64,000 nt of DNA from Aeromonas rivipollensis (GTDB lineage Bacteria; Pseudomonadota; Gammaproteobacteria; Enterobacterales; Aeromonadaceae), in assembly GCF_010974825.1 (NCBI RefSeq), contig NZ_JAAILA010000037.1, positions 1-64,000 of the forward strand, given 5' to 3'. Below, piece by piece: positions 8,865-18,971 of the stretch; position 1 is the stretch's first letter; each line of letters starts with the position of its first letter. Below the pieces are notes generated by a model. It saw only the letters and a list, made by a program, of their open reading frames with translations, ran no database searches and was not told the DNA's origin. A program made the position numbers and the translations under genes.

Positions 8865-10184
8865 ATGATGAGTACATCCCGTACCCTGCCAGAGACGGTG
8901 GGATGGGTCAGACAGGAGGGCCTCTCCTTGAATCTGCCCACCGACAGGCTGGCCTTTCTGATTGCGATCAAGACACTGTCCGAGGACGAGTCTGATCTCT
9001 CGGAGGCCGCGCTGCACGACGCCTTCGGTTATGTGAGCAGCGCCTTCGGCCAGATGGACGAGACCCTCTCCGGTCGCGCCAACAACGCCATCAACGATCT
9101 CATTCGCCAGCAACTGCTGTCGCGCTTCACCACCGACATGGTGGCGGGGGAGAGCCTCTATCGCCTGTCGCGCCTTGGCATGAGCATCGTCGACTTCTTC
9201 ATGGATCAGCGCCAGGTCGATTCCATCAAGCTCTCCATCCTGCTCGAACACCTGGCATCCGAGCTCGACACCGCCCGCAAGGCGGCGCTTGAGACCAATA
9301 CCCGCGAGCAGTGGGATGCAGAGGTGCTGCCGCGCCTCTCCTTCTCCCTGGAGGAGACGCTCGGGCGCATCGATCTCACCCAGCGCGCCATGGACGAGCA
9401 GCAGAATCAGGTCAAGAACGAGATAGCGGCCCTGCTGACCCAGAACTGGATCGACGCCATCCACAGCTGCGAGAAGCTGCTGCGCGAGACCGGCCAGACC
9501 CTGCGCGAGCTGCAGGATACCCTGGACGCCGCCGGCCACCGGCTGCAGGCGGGGCTGCTCAACATTCAGGAAGCGGCCCAGGGGCGCGACGATCTCTTCC
9601 ACGTCGAGGAGCTGACCCATGCCCTGCAGGGGCGGCTCGACGTCATCACCTCCTGGGGCCAGCAGTGCATCGAGCTCTGGTCCCGCTATGACAGGCACGT
9701 CCACAAGTTCATCCGCAACGCCATCGACATGGACAAGAACCGCGCCTTCAGCCAGCGGCTGCGGGAATCCATCCGCAACTTCGAGCAGCACAACTTCTTG
9801 CTCAGAGTCGCCGAGGAGCCGCGCCTCTTGGAGCTGCGGGACGAAACCATCGCCATCCACGACGAGGAGGTGACCGGCGAGGTGCCCCTCGAGATGGAGT
9901 TCATGGAGATGGTGGACATCAACCAGGCGCTGGCGGAGCGCATCGAGCGCTATCTGGCCCGCTATCCCGAGCAGGGGCAGCAGTTGGACCTGGCCGATGT
10001 GCTGCGGGAATACCTGCTCGATTTTCCGGCCCACGCCCACTTCGACGTGGCGCGTCTGCTGATAGACCAGGCCGTGCGCCTCGGCCATGCCAGCGGTGAG
10101 CGCGAGCTGCACCGCCAACCCGCATGGAAACCCATTAACCAAGCTGGATCCAAGGTTCAGGCCTATGTCATTGATCAATTCTGA
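8865..10184 (+). CDS. mukF: Chromosome partition kleisin MukF
   Basis: Kleisin subunit of the MukBEF condensin that bridges MukB heads and recruits MukE to organise and segregate the chromosome. The 439 residues match E. coli MukF (440). The N-terminal winged-helix dimerisation domain begins [24 protein letters not shown], the middle is predominantly long helices, and a C-terminal winged-helix MukB-binding region follows. ATG 8865 or the adjacent ATG 8868 could be the start. The last 20 bases overlap mukE. It is followed by mukE and mukB, a typical operon. Confidence 0.95.
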   Translation: MMSTSRTLPETVGWVRQEGLSLNLPTDRLAFLIAIKTLSEDESDLSEAALHDAFGYVSSAFGQMDETLSGRANNAINDLIRQQLLSRFTTDMVAGESLYRLSRLGMSIVDFFMDQRQVDSIKLSILLEHLASELDTARKAALETNTREQWDAEVLPRLSFSLEETLGRIDLTQRAMDEQQNQVKNEIAALLTQNWIDAIHSCEKLLRETGQTLRELQDTLDAAGHRLQAGLLNIQEAAQGRDDLFHVEELTHALQGRLDVITSWGQQCIELWSRYDRHVHKFIRNAIDMDKNRAFSQRLRESIRNFEQHNFLLRVAEEPRLLELRDETIAIHDEEVTGEVPLEMEFMEMVDINQALAERIERYLARYPEQGQQLDLADVLREYLLDFPAHAHFDVARLLIDQAVRLGHASGERELHRQPAWKPINQAGSKVQAYVIDQF

Positions 10185-10902
10185 GTTTCCCTTGCCCCTG
10201 CGGCTCGCAGAGGCCATCGCCAACCCCTTGTTTCCGCGCATCGACACCGCCCTGCGCTCGGGGCGCCACATCAGTGCCGACGATTTCGAACAGCATTCGG
10301 CCCTGGTGGAGTTCCATGGCGAGCTCGAGCTCTTCTACGGCCGCTATCAGGTGGAACTCATCAAGGCGCCTGAGGGCTTCTTCTACCTGCGTCCACGCCC
10401 CAGCGCCGACATCGGCACCACAGTGCTCTCCGAGCTCGATATGTTGGTGGGCAAGGTGCTCTGTTACCTCTATTTGAGCCCGGACAGGCTCGCCTCCGAG
10501 GGTGTGTTCACCATGGCTGAGTTGCAGGAGGAGGTGCTCGGTCTGGCCGACGAGAAGCAACTGCTGCGCATGGTCAACAGCCGCTCCGGCGGCACCGATC
10601 TGGACAAGAAGAAGCTGCTCGAGAAGATCCGCACCTCCATGCGCCGTCTCAAGCGCCTCGGGATGATCACCGCCCTTGGCAACAGCGACAAGTTCAGGGT
10701 CAACGAATCCGTGTTCCGCTTTGCCGCCGATGTGCGCTCCGACGAGGATCCCCGCGCCGTGCAGCTGCGGATGATCCAGGAAGGGGAGGCCATCTTCCAC
10801 GACGACGAGATGCCGAGCAGCGATTCGCTGTTTGACGACATCGAGGGAGATTTGGATGAAGAGCAGCTGGAGCTGGAGGTGGAAGATGATCTGCAACGTT
10901 AA
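10165..10902 (+). CDS. mukE: Chromosome partition protein MukE
   Basis: Kite-family accessory subunit of MukBEF that binds MukF and modulates MukB ATPase and DNA binding. It is recognised by [22 protein letters not shown], the [19 protein letters not shown] block, FFYLRPRP, and a C-terminal acidic tail with many Asp/Glu. The 245 residues compare with about 234 in E. coli. ATG 10165 overlaps the end of mukF by 20 bases, indicating translational coupling; an upstream in-frame ATG at 10087 inside mukF is unlikely. mukB starts 45 bases downstream. Confidence 0.95.
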   Translation: MSLINSEFPLPLRLAEAIANPLFPRIDTALRSGRHISADDFEQHSALVEFHGELELFYGRYQVELIKAPEGFFYLRPRPSADIGTTVLSELDMLVGKVLCYLYLSPDRLASEGVFTMAELQEEVLGLADEKQLLRMVNSRSGGTDLDKKKLLEKIRTSMRRLKRLGMITALGNSDKFRVNESVFRFAADVRSDEDPRAVQLRMIQEGEAIFHDDEMPSSDSLFDDIEGDLDEEQLELEVEDDLQR

Positions 10903-10947
10903 TGTTATGGCACAGATGGAGTCGGCCGGTTTGATGGAGAGTGTGGC

Positions 10948-13900
10948 GTGAGAGGCAAATTCAAATCCCTGACCATGGTCAACTGGAACGGCTTCTTCGC
11001 CCGTACCTTCGATCTCGACCAGCTGGTCACCACATTGTCCGGCGGCAACGGGGCGGGCAAGTCCACCACCATGGCGGCCTTTATCGCGGCCCTGATCCCG
11101 GATCAGTCCCTGCTGCATTTTCGCAATACCACGGAAGCGGGCTCCAGCAGCGCGTCCCGTGACAAGGGGCTCTACGGCAAGCTGCAGCGCGGCCACTGCT
11201 ATTCGCTGCTGGAAGTGATGAACAGCCGCGAGCAGCGGATCTGGGTCGGCGTGCACCTGGAGCAGGTCGCCAACCGGGACAACAAGGTCAACATCACCCC
11301 CTTCGCCCTGGTGGACGTGCCTGAGCAGCTGCAACCCACGGATCTGCTGCTGGAAAAACTCCATGACGGCAAGGGCCGGGTGCGTGCCTTCACCGATCTG
11401 AAGGGGGCCGCCGCCGAGCTGGGGGCCATGAAGGTCGCCAAGTTCAATACGGTGACCGATTATCACAACTTCATGTTCGAGTTCGGCATCACGCCGAAGA
11501 AACTGCGGGATCAGAAAGATCGCGGCAAGTTCTATCGCCTGATCGAGGCCTCGTTGTATGGCGGCATCTCTTCGTCCATCAGCCGTTCCTTGCGGGAATA
11601 CCTGCTGCCGGAGAACTCCGGTGTGCGCAAGGCGTTCCAGGACATGGAGGCGGCCATCTACGAGAACCGCCGCACCCTGGAAGCCATCAAGGAGACCCAG
11701 GGCCAGCGGGATCTGTTCAAGAACCTCATTACCGAGACCACCCACTATGTGGCGGCCGAGTATGTGCGGGGCGCCGCCGAGAAGAGCCGTCTCTCCGAGC
11801 TGGCCCTGAAGGCGCGCGCTGAGCTCGCCGGCAAGCGTCGCCTGCTGGCGGAAGAGAAGCAGCGCGCCATCTATCTGGCGGACGAGGTGGATCAGCTCAG
11901 CAACCGCGAGAAGCTGTTGACCGACGAGCTGGAGTCCGCCGCCGAGCACCTGGCCAAGGTGATGGCCGCAGTGGCGCTGCAAAAGAAGATAGAGCTGTAT
12001 CGCGCCGATCTGCGGGAGCTCAACGACAAGCTCGAGCAGCAGCAGGCGGTGGTGGAAGAGATCCACGGCCAGTTGCTGGAGGTGGAGGAGCGCAAGGAGC
12101 TGGCCCAGGCAGAAGTAGACAGCCTCAAGACCCAGCTCGCCGACTATCAGCAGGCGCTGGACATTCAGCAGACCCGCGCCATCCAGTACCGCCAGGCGGT
12201 GCAGGCGCTGGAGACGGCCCGCGCGCAGTGCGAACTGCCGGGACTGACCGCCGAACAGGCGAGCGACAGCCTGCATCAGTTCCGCGCCGCCGAGCAGAGC
12301 CTTACCAGTCGAGTACTGGGGGCCGAGCAGCAGCTGGCGCTGGCCAAGGCCGCGGTGGCCGAGCATCAGGCCGCCCTGACGCTGCTGCTCAGCATCGCCC
12401 CCGAGACCGCCCGCGAGGCCGCCTGGCCCACGGCGCAGGCGCTGCTCAAGCGTCACATCGAAGACAAGGCCCGCATCGCGCAGGGGCAGGGGCTGCGCGC
12501 GGCGCTGGCCCGCCTCGAGAAAGAGAGCGACAGCCAGAAGAATCTCTTCAAGTTGCGTGACGAGCTGCAGCAGGCGTCTGGCCAGCTGATCGCGAGCCAG
12601 GACGAGCTGGAGCTGTTTCTTGAGGCCCAGCGCAACCGTCAGGAAGAGCTCGCCGATCAGCAGGCGGAGGCGAACCAGCGCCGCGCCAGCCTCGAGCATC
12701 AGGGCGCCCAGCTGGGCCGCGATATCACCGAGCTGACCAGGCTGGCGCCGCGCTGGCTCAAGTCGTTCGAGAAGCTCGAACAACTGCGCGAGCAGAGCGG
12801 ATTGCCGCTGGCCACCGCCGAGGAGCTCTCGGCCGGTATGCAGACAGTGCTCGACAAGGAGCGGGAGTTCGAGCAGGAGAGCAACCGCATCCAGGGCCAG
12901 AAGCAGGCCCTGGAGCTGCAAATTCGCAACCTGCAGCTGGGGGCCGGGGAGGCGGATCCGCGCCTGGCCCGCGTCGCCGAGCAGGTGGGGGGCGTGCTGC
13001 TCTCCGACGTCTATGACGACATCTCCATCGACGATGCCCCTTACTACTCGGCGCTCTACGGTCCGGCTCGCAGCGCCTTGGTTGTGCTCGACCTTGAGGG
13101 CGCCATCGAGCGACTGAAAAAGCTGGAAGATTGCCCGGAAGATATCTACCTCATCCAGGGCAACCCCGACTCCTTTGACGAGGATCTGGTGGAAGCGGAC
13201 GAACTGGGGGACGCCGTGCTGGTGCGCACCAGCAAGCGCCAGGTGCGCTTCTCCCGCTACCCCGAGCTGCCGCTCTTTGGCCGCGCCGCCCGGGAAAAAC
13301 GCATAGAGCAGCTCGATCTCGAGCGGGAAAATCTTATCGAGGGCTACGCCAAGGCCGCCTTTGAGCAGCAGAAGTACCACCGACTCTACGGGCATTTTCG
13401 CGACTTTATCGGCCAGCATCTGGATATCGCCTTCCGCCCCGATCCGGAAGCAGAAGTGCAGGCCAAACAGGCCGAGCTGCGCGCGCTGCAAGGGGCCATG
13501 GCCGAGTGCGACAAGCAGCTGAGTGAGGCCAAGGCGGCCGCCGCCCAGCTGACTCGCCATATCCAGCTGGTGCAGGGGATGCTGCCCTTTGCCCATCTGT
13601 TTGCCGAGACAGACCTGGCGGCTCGTCTCGAGGCGGCCTACGCCGACATCGAGGCCCTTAAAACAGCCGAAGCCTTTGTGGCCCAGCACGGCAAGGGGCT
13701 CGAGAAGCTTGAAACCCTGGTGCAGGTGCTGCGCCAGGATCCCCAGGATCTCTCTGCCCTGCAGGCAGCCTTTGACGAGGCGAGCGAACTGCTGGCCGAG
13801 CAGAAGCGCCGTTGCTATGCCCTCGATCAGCTGGTGGCCCGTCTGCCGCACTTTGCCTATCAGGATGCGCAAGACCTGCTGGGCAAGGCCTCCGAGATGA

Positions 13901-15375
13901 GCGAGCGACTCAAAGAGAAGCTCAAAGCCGCCGAGCTGGCGGCCCGCACCGCAGGGGAGCAGCACAAGCAGATTGCCCAGCGTCACACCGAAGCGCTGCA
14001 ACTGCGCACCGCGCTCGATTCCAGCGCCTCGGCCAAGGGCCAGACCCTGGCGGAGTTCGAGCAGGAGCTGGGGGCCATGGGGCTCACCCTGTCGGACGAC
14101 ATGGAGGAGAAATCCCGCGCCCACAAGAAAGAGATCGAAGAGCTGCTCATTCGCACCCGCTCCCGTCGCACCAGTGCCGAGGCCCAGTTGCAGGTAACCA
14201 AGCGCGAGATTGAATCCTTGGGCGGTCGTCTCAAGCTCGAAGGCAAGGACTACTTCGGCGCCCGTAAATCCCTGGTGGGCCACAAGGCGAACTGGTCGCG
14301 GGTGGTGCGGCTGGCGCGGGAGACCGATGTCGAGAAGCGCCTCAACAAGCGCGAGCTGGCTTATCTTGACAGCGACGAGCTGCGCTCCATGTCGGACAAG
14401 GCCCTCGGCGCCCTGCGGGTGGCGGTGGCCCACGACGAGGCCCTGCGCGATGCGCTGCGCCTCTCCGAGGGCAACCGCAGCACGGAGCAGAAGGTCGCCT
14501 TCTACGTGCAGGTCTACCGTTACCTCAAAGATCGCATCCGCAACGACATCATCCGCTCGGACGATCCTGTGGAGGCCATCGAGGAGATGGAGATCGAGCT
14601 GGCGCGGCTTGCCGACGAGCTCAAGCAGCGGGAGAACCATCTGTCCCTCTCCTCCCATGAGGTGGCGGCCAAGATCACCAACATCATACGCCGGGAGCAG
14701 AACCGCATCCGGGTGCTCAACCAGGGCCTGCAGAACATCGCCTTCGGCCTGGTGCGCGGGGTGCGCCTCAACGTCAACATCCGCGAGGCCCACACTCGTC
14801 TCTTGACCGCGCTTGCCGATCAGAGCGCCATGCACAACGATCTGTTCGCCGACAAGGAGCTCAGCTTCTCCGAGGCCATGGCCAAGCTGTTCCAGCGCCT
14901 GAACCCGCAGATAGAGCAGGGGGAGCGCAACTATCAGGTGATGGGGGACGTGCTGCTGGACTATCGCAACTACCTGGAGCTCGAAATCGAGGTGCAGCGT
15001 GGTGCCGATGGCTGGCTGCGTGCCGAGAGCGGCGCCCTCTCCACCGGTGAGGCAATAGGTACCGGTCAGGCCATTCTCTTGATGGTGCTGATCAGCTGGG
15101 AGGAGGAGTCCCGCCGTCTGCGCGGCAAGGACATAGCCCCCTGCCGTCTCTTGTTCCTCGACGAAGCGGCGCGCCTGGATGGCAAGTCCATCGCCACCCT
15201 GTTCGAGCTGTGCGAGCGCCAGGACATGCAACTGCTCATCGCGGCGCCGGAGAACATCAGTCCCGAGAAGGGCACCACCTACAAGCTCATCCGCAAGGTG
15301 CAGGGCAAGCACGAGCACGTGCACGTGGTGGGGCTGCGGGGCTTCGGTTTCGCCGATGACAAGCTGATCGCCTGA
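10948..15375 (+). CDS. mukB: SMC-like chromosome partition ATPase MukB
   Basis: SMC-family motor of the MukBEF condensin, which extrudes DNA loops and interacts with topoisomerase IV in E. coli. Walker A is GGNGAGKST at residues 32-40. A long coiled coil (about 290-650) leads to the hinge, with YDDISIDDAPYYSALYGPARSA and LFGRAAREKRIE, and a returning coiled coil follows. The C-terminal head has the signature LSTGEAIGTGQ near 1362-1372 and Walker B LLFLDEAARLD near 1400. Length 1475 compares with 1486 in E. coli. GTG 10948 is the start; the ATG at 10933 hits a stop after five codons. It is the last gene of the cmoM-mukFEB unit. Confidence 0.96.
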   Translation: MRGKFKSLTMVNWNGFFARTFDLDQLVTTLSGGNGAGKSTTMAAFIAALIPDQSLLHFRNTTEAGSSSASRDKGLYGKLQRGHCYSLLEVMNSREQRIWVGVHLEQVANRDNKVNITPFALVDVPEQLQPTDLLLEKLHDGKGRVRAFTDLKGAAAELGAMKVAKFNTVTDYHNFMFEFGITPKKLRDQKDRGKFYRLIEASLYGGISSSISRSLREYLLPENSGVRKAFQDMEAAIYENRRTLEAIKETQGQRDLFKNLITETTHYVAAEYVRGAAEKSRLSELALKARAELAGKRRLLAEEKQRAIYLADEVDQLSNREKLLTDELESAAEHLAKVMAAVALQKKIELYRADLRELNDKLEQQQAVVEEIHGQLLEVEERKELAQAEVDSLKTQLADYQQALDIQQTRAIQYRQAVQALETARAQCELPGLTAEQASDSLHQFRAAEQSLTSRVLGAEQQLALAKAAVAEHQAALTLLLSIAPETAREAAWPTAQALLKRHIEDKARIAQGQGLRAALARLEKESDSQKNLFKLRDELQQASGQLIASQDELELFLEAQRNRQEELADQQAEANQRRASLEHQGAQLGRDITELTRLAPRWLKSFEKLEQLREQSGLPLATAEELSAGMQTVLDKEREFEQESNRIQGQKQALELQIRNLQLGAGEADPRLARVAEQVGGVLLSDVYDDISIDDAPYYSALYGPARSALVVLDLEGAIERLKKLEDCPEDIYLIQGNPDSFDEDLVEADELGDAVLVRTSKRQVRFSRYPELPLFGRAAREKRIEQLDLERENLIEGYAKAAFEQQKYHRLYGHFRDFIGQHLDIAFRPDPEAEVQAKQAELRALQGAMAECDKQLSEAKAAAAQLTRHIQLVQGMLPFAHLFAETDLAARLEAAYADIEALKTAEAFVAQHGKGLEKLETLVQVLRQDPQDLSALQAAFDEASELLAEQKRRCYALDQLVARLPHFAYQDAQDLLGKASEMSERLKEKLKAAELAARTAGEQHKQIAQRHTEALQLRTALDSSASAKGQTLAEFEQELGAMGLTLSDDMEEKSRAHKKEIEELLIRTRSRRTSAEAQLQVTKREIESLGGRLKLEGKDYFGARKSLVGHKANWSRVVRLARETDVEKRLNKRELAYLDSDELRSMSDKALGALRVAVAHDEALRDALRLSEGNRSTEQKVAFYVQVYRYLKDRIRNDIIRSDDPVEAIEEMEIELARLADELKQRENHLSLSSHEVAAKITNIIRREQNRIRVLNQGLQNIAFGLVRGVRLNVNIREAHTRLLTALADQSAMHNDLFADKELSFSEAMAKLFQRLNPQIEQGERNYQVMGDVLLDYRNYLELEIEVQRGADGWLRAESGALSTGEAIGTGQAILLMVLISWEEESRRLRGKDIAPCRLLFLDEAARLDGKSIATLFELCERQDMQLLIAAPENISPEKGTTYKLIRKVQGKHEHVHVVGLRGFGFADDKLIA

Positions 15376-15411
15376 CCTCTTCCCCTGACAGGGGCTGACG
15401 GGTGAACACAC

Positions 15412-15438
15412 AAACGGGAGGCTTGGGCCTCCCGTTTT
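15412..15438 (+). terminator. Rho-independent terminator after mukB
   Basis: Perfect 11-bp arms (AAACGGGAGGC and its inverse) with a 4-base loop and TTTT lie 36 bases after the mukB stop. Confidence 0.8.
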
Positions 15439-15544
15439 CCATGGGAAATATGAGAGAGTAGGCGCCTGTTCGCGGGATCCAGACTGGCGATGCAGGGTAA
15501 CGGCCATGGCACATCAACCTGACATCGCATCGAGGGAATAAAGC

Positions 15545-15934
15545 ATGACGTGGAAATTACAAAAAGGGCTGCTGGCCTCCCTGTGCCTGCTGCTCGCGGC
15601 CTGCAGCAGCCAGCCTGATGCGGGCAGTGCGGGCAACGGGCGAGGTTATACCCAGACTGGGCTGGCCTCCTACTATGCCGATCGCTACCACAACCAGCGC
15701 ACCGCAAGCGGCGAGCCCTACCAGAAGAGCGCCAACACCGCCGCCCATATGACGTTGCCCTTCGGCGCCATGGTGCGGGTGACCAACCTTGCCAACGGCA
15801 AGAGCGTGGTGGTGCGGGTCAATGACAGGGGCAACTTCCCCAGAGGCCGGATCATCGATCTCTCAAGAGCGGCATTTAGCACCATAGGCAACACCCGATC
15901 CGGCCTTCTCAAGGTCAAGGTCGAGGTGTTGTAG
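15545..15934 (+). CDS. RlpA-like double-psi beta-barrel lipoprotein
   Basis: Predicted lipoprotein of the RlpA family; RlpA proteins are septal-ring-associated and some are lytic transglycosylases acting on denuded glycan. The signal peptide ends in a lipobox LLAAC with the lipidated Cys at residue 20. The mature part is one RlpA/double-psi barrel: TGLASYYADRYHNQRTASGE, MTLPFGAMVRVTNLANGKS and VRVNDRGNFPRGRIIDLSRAA, including the conserved Asp of VNDRG. There is no SPOR domain, and at 129 residues it is much shorter than E. coli RlpA (362), so it resembles the short stand-alone forms. A GAGGG site precedes ATG 15545. Whether it has lytic activity cannot be told from the sequence. Confidence 0.82.
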   Translation: MTWKLQKGLLASLCLLLAACSSQPDAGSAGNGRGYTQTGLASYYADRYHNQRTASGEPYQKSANTAAHMTLPFGAMVRVTNLANGKSVVVRVNDRGNFPRGRIIDLSRAAFSTIGNTRSGLLKVKVEVL

Positions 15935-16111
15935 GGGGCCATAAGCCCGGCCCATTGCACAGCGGGAAACGGCAAGGCCCCGGACATTGCATCTCAGCGT
16001 TGACAGCCTCCAGCCTCCAGTCGTATCTGTGTTATTGCGTGACTGCCGCTCAAGGCACTCAGCTGATCTTTTGCTGCCCCTCGCCAGGGCGCCAATATGG
16101 AGGTTGTTGAG

Positions 16112-16585
16112 ATGACGAACCGTACGCCCATTCAGGCCACACAGATCCCGGAGAACAAGGCAAAGTCCCTCTATCCGGAGCCCTTCGCCTCCCTGGTCAA
16201 GCACCGCACCAGACGCAGACTGGGGGACCACTTCGGTCTTGCCAATCTGGGGGTGAACCTGACGACCCTGGCGCCGGGCGCCATCTCGGCGCTCAAGCAT
16301 CACCACAGCAGGCAGGATGAGTTCATCTATGTGCTCTCGGGCACCCCTATGCTGCGCTACGGGGAGGAGGAGTACCTGATGTCGCCGGGGGAGTGCATAG
16401 GCTTCAAGGGTGGTAACGGCCTGGCCCACCAGTTGCTCAACCCTGGGGAGGTGGAGGCGGTTTATCTCGAGCTGGGGGACAGGCTGGCGGGGGACACAGT
16501 CCAATACCCTGACGACGATCTGGCCCTGGTTCAGGGCGCCGATGGCGCCTGGGTTGCCAGTCATAAGGACGGGACCCCTTATTAG
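16112..16585 (+). CDS. Cupin domain protein
   Basis: Single-domain cupin of 157 residues. The beta-barrel metal-site motif is present: HHHSRQDEFIYVLSGTPMLR (His cluster and Glu) and, in the second block, GNGLAHQLLNPGEVEAVYLELGDR with His. Cupins of this size include sugar-binding, dioxygenase and transcription-linked proteins, and the substrate is not evident here. ATG 16112 has GGAGG seven bases upstream; the in-frame ATG at 16097 overlaps that site and is less likely. The GNAT gene follows after 35 bases and may be in the same transcript. Confidence 0.75.
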   Translation: MTNRTPIQATQIPENKAKSLYPEPFASLVKHRTRRRLGDHFGLANLGVNLTTLAPGAISALKHHHSRQDEFIYVLSGTPMLRYGEEEYLMSPGECIGFKGGNGLAHQLLNPGEVEAVYLELGDRLAGDTVQYPDDDLALVQGADGAWVASHKDGTPY

Positions 16586-16620
16586 GGGCCCATCACTCTT
16601 TGGGAAAGCATGATAAGCCT

Positions 16621-17070
16621 ATGAAATTCATCCCCTTCTGTGAGGTGCGCGCAGAGGATTTTCTGCCCCTGGTCAACGACGAGACGTTGCGAAAGCACCT
16701 GATTGACCATCCCTCTTTCGAGCTGGCCACGGTGCGGCGCTGGATGGAGGAGAAGATGGCGATAGATGCGCTGCCCGGTTGCCGCGTGCGCGCCGTCCTC
16801 ATCGATGGCCGACTTGCGGGGTGGTGCGGCCTCCAGCCCGATGAGGAGGGAGTCGAGATAGCCATCGTCATCGCCAGGGCGGGTTGGGGCAGGGGTCTCG
16901 CCATCTTCAACGAGATGATGGGTTGGGCGCGCAGCATGGGCCATCAGGAGGTCGTCTTTCATCTGCTGGGCACACGCCCCTTATACAAGTCCCTCGCCAG
17001 GCGCGCCACCAGGGTGACAAAGACGACACTGTCGGGGCACCCTTTCACCACCTATTACTTCAGCGTTTAG
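16621..17070 (+). CDS. GNAT-like N-acetyltransferase
   Basis: A 149-residue protein with the outline of a GNAT acetyltransferase: AVLIDGRLAGWCGLQPDEEGVEIAIVI (beta4-like strand) followed by an acetyl-CoA loop-like ARAGWGRGLAIFNEMMGWARSMG and a C-terminal strand. The loop GWGRGLA replaces the classic Q/R-x-x-G-x-G/A, so the match is by pattern rather than strong motif. ATG 16621 gives a compact protein; an in-frame start at 16600 is possible. No substrate can be suggested. It is 35 bases downstream of the cupin gene on the same strand. Confidence 0.6.
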   Translation: MKFIPFCEVRAEDFLPLVNDETLRKHLIDHPSFELATVRRWMEEKMAIDALPGCRVRAVLIDGRLAGWCGLQPDEEGVEIAIVIARAGWGRGLAIFNEMMGWARSMGHQEVVFHLLGTRPLYKSLARRATRVTKTTLSGHPFTTYYFSV

Positions 17071-17249
17071 ATCTGGAGCAGGCCCTGCCGCCGTCCCGTT
17101 GTTCACCCGGGTGAACACTCTGTCCATCCTGCCCATCTATATCGACCTGGCCGCCATGCCTACACTGGGCGCCATGTTGAGGGAGGCGGCTGCCATTAGA
17201 GGGCAGCCACCTCCCGGTCTCTTGATGATGTGACAGTGGAGAAATAGGG

Positions 17250-17579
17250 ATGAAGAGAGAGTCGGACAAGATAGTGTCGATCGCCGTGCTCAAGGCCAAA
17301 GCCGGCATGAGAGAGCGCCTGCGCCACGAGTTGCTCGCGCTGATAGCGCCCACCCGCCGGGAGCCTGGCAATCTCGATTATGTGCTGTTCGAGTTGAAGG
17401 ACGAACCCGGCACCTTCTACATGCGCGAAGCCTTCGTCAGTCAGGCCGCCCTGGATGCCCACTGCGAGACGGACTATTTCCAGGCCTTCGCCCGCCAGGC
17501 GGGCGACTTGCTGGCAGAGCCCCTTAGCCTCATCTTCATGGAGGAAGTGAGTCCGTCATCGGCCATGACGCAGGGCTGA
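17250..17579 (+). CDS. ABM-family putative quinol monooxygenase (YgiN-like)
   Basis: Small 109-residue ferredoxin-like-fold protein of the antibiotic biosynthesis monooxygenase (ABM) domain, usually a dimer; YgiN acts on quinols in E. coli. Pattern: IVSIAVLKAKAGMRERLRHELLALIAPTRREPGNLDYVLFELKDEPG, then FYMREAFVSQAALDAHCETDYFQAF with the typical His. A GGA-type site precedes ATG 17250. It is a single gene between the GNAT and SixA-like genes. The quinol substrate is inferred only by family. Confidence 0.8.
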   Translation: MKRESDKIVSIAVLKAKAGMRERLRHELLALIAPTRREPGNLDYVLFELKDEPGTFYMREAFVSQAALDAHCETDYFQAFARQAGDLLAEPLSLIFMEEVSPSSAMTQG

Positions 17580-17749
17580 GATCTGGCTCTGCTCTTCCCT
17601 CGAGCCAGTTTGCCCCCGTTCCCAAAGGGTGCGGATTCGCTATGATTGAGATGGCGCAGTGACTGGTACTGAGGGCGCTGCATGCAAACCCCGGTTGTCA
17701 CTAGTCAAAGGTGGTATTGGGCCTATTGTCGGCCGTCACGGGAGGCGTC

Positions 17750-18241
17750 ATGAAGAGAACCCTGATCCTGGTGCGTCACGGCAAGTCGAGCTGGGAAGAG
17801 AAGGGGCTGACTGACAGGGCGCGGCCGCTCGCCGAGCAGGGCCTGCGCGACGCGCCCCTGATGGGCAGACGGCTGGCGCACGATAAGGTGCGACCCGATC
17901 TCATCCTCTCGAGCCCCGCCTGCCGGGCCTTGTCGACGGCGAATATCATCGCCGAGGTGCTCGGCTACCGGCCAGAGGAGATAATGACGGACGAGCGGCT
18001 CTATGGCGCAGATGTGAGGACCCTGATGGAGGTGATGGGTGAGCTGGGTGACGAGTTAAGATGCGTCATGCTCTTTGGTCACGATCCCGAGTTCACCGAC
18101 CTTGCCCACCGTTTTTCCGGTAGGATCACCCGGATGCCGACTTGCGCCGTCGCCCGCTTCACCTTTGACGCCCCCTCCTGGTCGGCCGCCGCGTCGCAAA
18201 CGCCGCTGACGGCCGTGCTCGACTATCCGAAAAAGGGGTAA
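17750..18241 (+). CDS. SixA-like histidine phosphatase
   Basis: Histidine phosphatase (RHG) domain protein of 163 residues, the size of SixA, which dephosphorylates phosphohistidine in HPt domains or PtsN-system proteins in E. coli. The catalytic motif is LILVRHGKSSW with His10, RPLAEQGLRDAPLMGRRL follows, then LILSSPACRALSTANIIAE, and the second catalytic His is in MLFGHDPEFTDLA. ATG 17750 has GGAGG 4-5 bases upstream. Plant and bacterial small RHG phosphatases look similar, so SixA function is not proven. It ends convergently with the 150-residue secreted protein gene. Confidence 0.75.
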   Translation: MKRTLILVRHGKSSWEEKGLTDRARPLAEQGLRDAPLMGRRLAHDKVRPDLILSSPACRALSTANIIAEVLGYRPEEIMTDERLYGADVRTLMEVMGELGDELRCVMLFGHDPEFTDLAHRFSGRITRMPTCAVARFTFDAPSWSAAASQTPLTAVLDYPKKG

Positions 18242-18314
18242 GTGAATAGCAAGAGGAAGCGCAGGGTTGTCGCTCACCGGGGTCTGGTGAAGAAGCTGGC
18301 AAGAGAGCAAACAA

Positions 18315-18338
18315 GAAGGGGAGCCCAGGCTCCCCTTC
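18315..18338. terminator. Hairpin between convergent genes
   Basis: Perfect 11-bp arms (GAAGGGGAGCC and its inverse) with a 2-base loop. The minus strand continues TTGTTTGC. It probably terminates the secreted-protein gene at 18357-18809. Confidence 0.6.
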
Positions 18339-18356
18339 GCATTTCCGTCATGTCGC

Positions 18357-18809
18357 TTATTTGGCGGCGATCGGCCCCTTGGTGCCCGCATCGTTATCGA
18401 CCCAGCCATCCTCCCCCTTGATGCGACGATCCCCCTGTATGGTGTAGATGACCATGCCGTCCTTGAACACCAGGGCCCCGTCGGATTTCTTGGCACTGAC
18501 CTTCTTGTCGTTGACCCACACCTGATCCTTGTCATCGATGCGGATGGTGGCAACGGTGGCGCCCGTTTCGGGGAAGGTGGCGACCCAGTTGCCCGCGTAG
18601 GGACTGGCGCTGGTGGCCGCAGCGGGGGCGGCGCCAAACCCGGCGGCCGCGTTCTCGGCCTTGGTCTTGTGAATATCGCAGCCCTGGGCCTCGGTCACCT
18701 GGGTGCAGCCGGAGCGCTCCAGCTGCTGGGCATATTTTGCGTTGATGGCGTGAGCCGGGGCCATGCCAAGCAGGGTCAGGGTCACGATCAGAGCAGCATT
18801 CCTGGACAT
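18357..18809 (-). CDS. Secreted hypothetical protein
   Basis: A 150-residue protein with a clear Sec signal peptide (hydrophobic core LIVTLTLLGMAP, cleavage after AHA near residue 21). The mature part has two Cys (SGCTQVTEAQGC) that could form a disulfide, an Ala-rich linker (about 52-68), and a C-terminal beta-rich domain with GNWVATFPETGATVATIRID and WVNDKKVSAKKSDGALVFKDG repeats of strand-turn-strand. This suggests a small periplasmic or secreted beta-sandwich. I do not recognise a named family. A hairpin follows the stop. Confidence 0.7.
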   Translation of the reverse strand: MSRNAALIVTLTLLGMAPAHAINAKYAQQLERSGCTQVTEAQGCDIHKTKAENAAAGFGAAPAAATSASPYAGNWVATFPETGATVATIRIDDKDQVWVNDKKVSAKKSDGALVFKDGMVIYTIQGDRRIKGEDGWVDNDAGTKGPIAAK

Positions 18810-18971
18810 AATTCATCCCTCAAAATGTGAGTCTTGCCGGTTCATCGCAGCCTTGACTGCCATGAGCAACAGCCTGGGTTCGCGGCAATATCCTGGGTGC
18901 GAGGTGGCAGGCCTGTTTCACGTTAGCAGCTGGAACGGGACTCGCACAGGGGGGCGAAAAAATAGGTGCCA

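Noticed and set aside
8865..15375. Possibility that the SMC operon is a Wadjet (JetABC) locus
   Set aside because: The three proteins are standard MukF, MukE and MukB in the E. coli order behind cmoM. The JetD-like gene is not contiguous with them.
10168..15507. A 1779-codon minus-strand open frame covering mukB and mukE
   Set aside because: It is a mirror of the strong third-position GC bias of mukB. The plus-strand protein has all MukB motifs and the antisense product is repetitive with no domain.
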